Shown in pieces: positions 5,151-6,086 of a stretch of DNA of 6,086 nt. The stretch covers positions 1 through 6,086 of the forward strand of contig JAGORY010000059.1 in NCBI GenBank assembly GCA_018062585.1. The letters are read 5' to 3'. Numbering within the stretch: the first letter of the stretch is position 1; every line of letters begins with the position of its first letter. The position numbers and the translations under genes are program-made. The DNA is from Candidatus Peribacteraceae bacterium (GTDB lineage Bacteria > Patescibacteriota > Gracilibacteria > Peribacterales > Peribacteraceae). The notes under the pieces are model-generated. The model saw nothing but the letters and a program-made list of their open reading frames with translations, had not been told where the DNA came from and did no database searches.

Positions 5151-5783
5151 ATGCCCATTCTCTCACCAGCGTACGACAATAAGATCGCACGCAAGTACTC
5201 GGCTCGCACCATCGAACATAAGGTGGAGAACAAGACCGCCTTCCAAGAGGAGCTCGGGTGGATCGCCGAACCGAAGCAGCCCGTGGTCTGCATCCCGACC
5301 GGCATCACCGATGCGCTCGGTGGCGCTCTCCTTGAGCAGGTACTTCCGGGACTCATGGAACTACCAATCTCGATCGTCATCCGCGGACGCGGTTCCAAAA
5401 AATACGGTGAGCTCTTCACGAAGCTGAGCTCGGGTGCCTCACACCGCATCGCCATCGTGGCCGATGACGAGACCAACGTCCGAAAGATGCTCGCCGGTTC
5501 CGACATCTCGCTCTTCTTTACGGATCACGACGACGATGAGGTCCTCGAAAACTGCCTCCGATACGGCAGCGTCCCGATCTCACTCCCTCATGGCATCCTC
5601 GAGAACTACAATCCGGTGCAGGAGAGTGGCAATGCTTTCGTCTTCGATGCGCCGAGTAGCTGGCAGTGCTTCGGTGCACTCGTCCGCGCACTTGAAACGT
5701 TCAAATTCCCGTACGACTGGCGCACAATTCAGCGCCACGCCATCGAGAGCATGGACCGGAGGACAGCTCCCGCTGCGGCCTAA
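5151..5783 (+). CDS. Degenerate GT5-type (glycogen/starch synthase-like) C-terminal domain protein
   Basis: 210 residues. The sequence follows the C-terminal Rossmann half of glycogen synthase (GlgA, GT5): an entry resembling the GlgA linker (PAYDNKIARKYSARTIEHKVENKTAFQEELGW, 6-37); the first strand-loop VVCIPTGITDALGGALLEQVLPGL (45-68); ISIVIRGRGSKKYGELFTKL (73-92); the hinge segment AGSDISLFFTD (115-125); and LRYGSVPISLPHGILENYNP (136-155), GNAFVFD (160-166) and a closing helix. The N-terminal acceptor half, with the K-x-GG motif, is absent. Key donor-site residues are also lost: the R-L-T-x-Q-K-G loop reads GITDALGG, and the E-P-C-G-L-T-Q motif with the catalytic Glu reads HDDDEVL (126-132). 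It is therefore probably not a normal glycosyltransferase; binding, structural or regulatory roles are open. The start ATG at 5151 follows ACCCCA with no Shine-Dalgarno; the frame is open far upstream, antisense to the exonuclease gene, and that part is not protein-like. It is the only plus-strand gene. Confidence 0.8.
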   Translation: MPILSPAYDNKIARKYSARTIEHKVENKTAFQEELGWIAEPKQPVVCIPTGITDALGGALLEQVLPGLMELPISIVIRGRGSKKYGELFTKLSSGASHRIAIVADDETNVRKMLAGSDISLFFTDHDDDEVLENCLRYGSVPISLPHGILENYNPVQESGNAFVFDAPSSWQCFGALVRALETFKFPYDWRTIQRHAIESMDRRTAPAAA

Positions 5784-5829
5784 TCAAAACGAGGGCCCCG
5801 TAGAACGCTCAAGAATTTTTCTGCGAACC

Positions 5830-6009
5830 TTAAAAATTGTCATCGTCTTCTCCTACAATGTTGAGGCCGTTGTCGCCCTCTTCATCGGCTACTTCTTCGT
5901 CATCACCATCGAAGTCTCCGTCGGCATCATCCAAGTCCACGACATCATCGTCATCATCATCGTCACCAAACGAAGAGCTGAGTGCAGAAAGGAGGAGAAG
6001 ATCCGACAT
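5830..6009 (-). CDS. Small, extremely acidic hypothetical protein
   Basis: 59 residues, family not recognised. After MSDLLLLSALSSSFG comes a run of seven Asp (16-22) and then an Asp/Glu/Gly-rich body including DDADGDFDGDDEE (27-39), ending EDDDNF. I count 21 Asp and 5 Glu, with no Lys, Arg or His at all. The D-x-D-x-DG spacing recalls calcium-binding loops but no complete EF-hand (no hydrophobic residue at 8 or Glu at 12) is formed. No convincing signal peptide: the short LLLLSAL stretch lacks a positive n-region. It is judged a gene because it has a TTGCAC/TATACT promoter, a start preceded by the same TTCACCCCCT word as ftsZ, and a mix of GAT/GAC codons rather than a simple triplet repeat. 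It converges with the glycosyltransferase-like gene, leaving 46 bases between stops. Possible roles: nucleic-acid mimic, metal or basic-protein binder; none is shown. Confidence 0.6.
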   Translation of the reverse strand: MSDLLLLSALSSSFGDDDDDDDVVDLDDADGDFDGDDEEVADEEGDNGLNIVGEDDDNF

Positions 6010-6041
6010 GCGAGTAGGGGGTGAAGGGTGATTCGCCGCGA

Positions 6042-6069
6042 AGTATAGTCACTACCGAACGACGTGCAA
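6042..6069 (-). promoter_or_regulatory. Candidate promoter of the acidic small gene
   Basis: On the minus strand TTGCAC (6069-6064) is 16 bases from TATACT (6047-6042), with the ATG at 6009 about 32 bases beyond the -10. Both hexamers are identical to those before the antitoxin gene (spacer 18 there). Confidence 0.5.
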
Positions 6070-6086
6070 GGCAATTTGACATCTCT

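Noticed and set aside
5784..5829. Terminator between the convergent genes
   Set aside because: Only a 4-5 bp stem around GGGGCCC with a G-T pair and a short T-run, and a separate A/T-only inverted repeat; neither is convincing.
5434..6024. 196-codon plus-strand frame overlapping the glycosyltransferase-like gene and the acidic gene
   Set aside because: A Ser/Arg/Thr-rich translation typical of an out-of-frame reading; the GT-like frame is in phase with known fold segments.
5889..6074. 61-codon minus-strand frame with Met-rich tail
   Set aside because: Out-of-frame reading of the Asp codon run (MMMTMM); the acidic frame has the promoter spacing and start context.
1..6086. CRISPR array, tRNA or rRNA
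   Set aside because: No regularly spaced direct repeats with unique spacers and no cloverleaf or rRNA-like segments were seen.

Overview
The window looks like chromosomal DNA of a bacterium, most plausibly a member of the Candidate Phyla Radiation (Patescibacteria), perhaps Peregrinibacteria/Peribacteria-like. This is inference, from ftsA-ftsZ standing without the usual mur/ddl/ftsQ cluster, a 5'-3' exonuclease with no polymerase domain, a lone half of a GT5-type glycosyltransferase, and start codons without Shine-Dalgarno sequences. UGA is used as a stop (dut), so the code is standard in that respect. Core genes are rich in G+C (60-75% in sampled ftsZ lines), while the toxin-antitoxin pair (about 45%) and one intergenic stretch (about 33%) are poorer.

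Layout, left to right: a RelE/ParE-type toxin (16-267) and its Phd/YefM-type antitoxin (267-539) as an overlapping minus-strand operon; dUTPase (624-1094, minus) carrying an in-frame repeat insertion near its C-terminus; a clear intrinsic terminator (1127-1151) for ftsZ; ftsZ (1180-2442, minus); ftsA (2491-3735, minus); an A+T-rich intergenic region (3736-3980) with a candidate ftsA promoter and a leader hairpin; a stand-alone FEN/Pol I-type 5'-3' exonuclease (3981-5000, minus); a divergent intergenic region; a plus-strand gene for a degenerate GT5 C-terminal domain (5151-5783); and a minus-strand gene for a 59-residue, extremely acidic protein (5830-6009) with its own promoter at the window edge.

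Functional reading: ftsA and ftsZ form the cell-division module and are probably cotranscribed, with FtsA as membrane anchor for the FtsZ C-terminal peptide. The exonuclease (primer/flap removal) and dUTPase (keeping uracil out of DNA) serve replication. The toxin-antitoxin pair looks like a later arrival. The most interesting points are a clamp-binding-like QLSLL at the very C-terminus of the exonuclease, loss of GT5 catalytic motifs in the plus-strand protein, a shared C-rich motif just upstream of three start codons in place of a Shine-Dalgarno, and the repeat inserted between dUTPase motifs 4 and 5. I see no CRISPR array, tRNA, rRNA or transposase.
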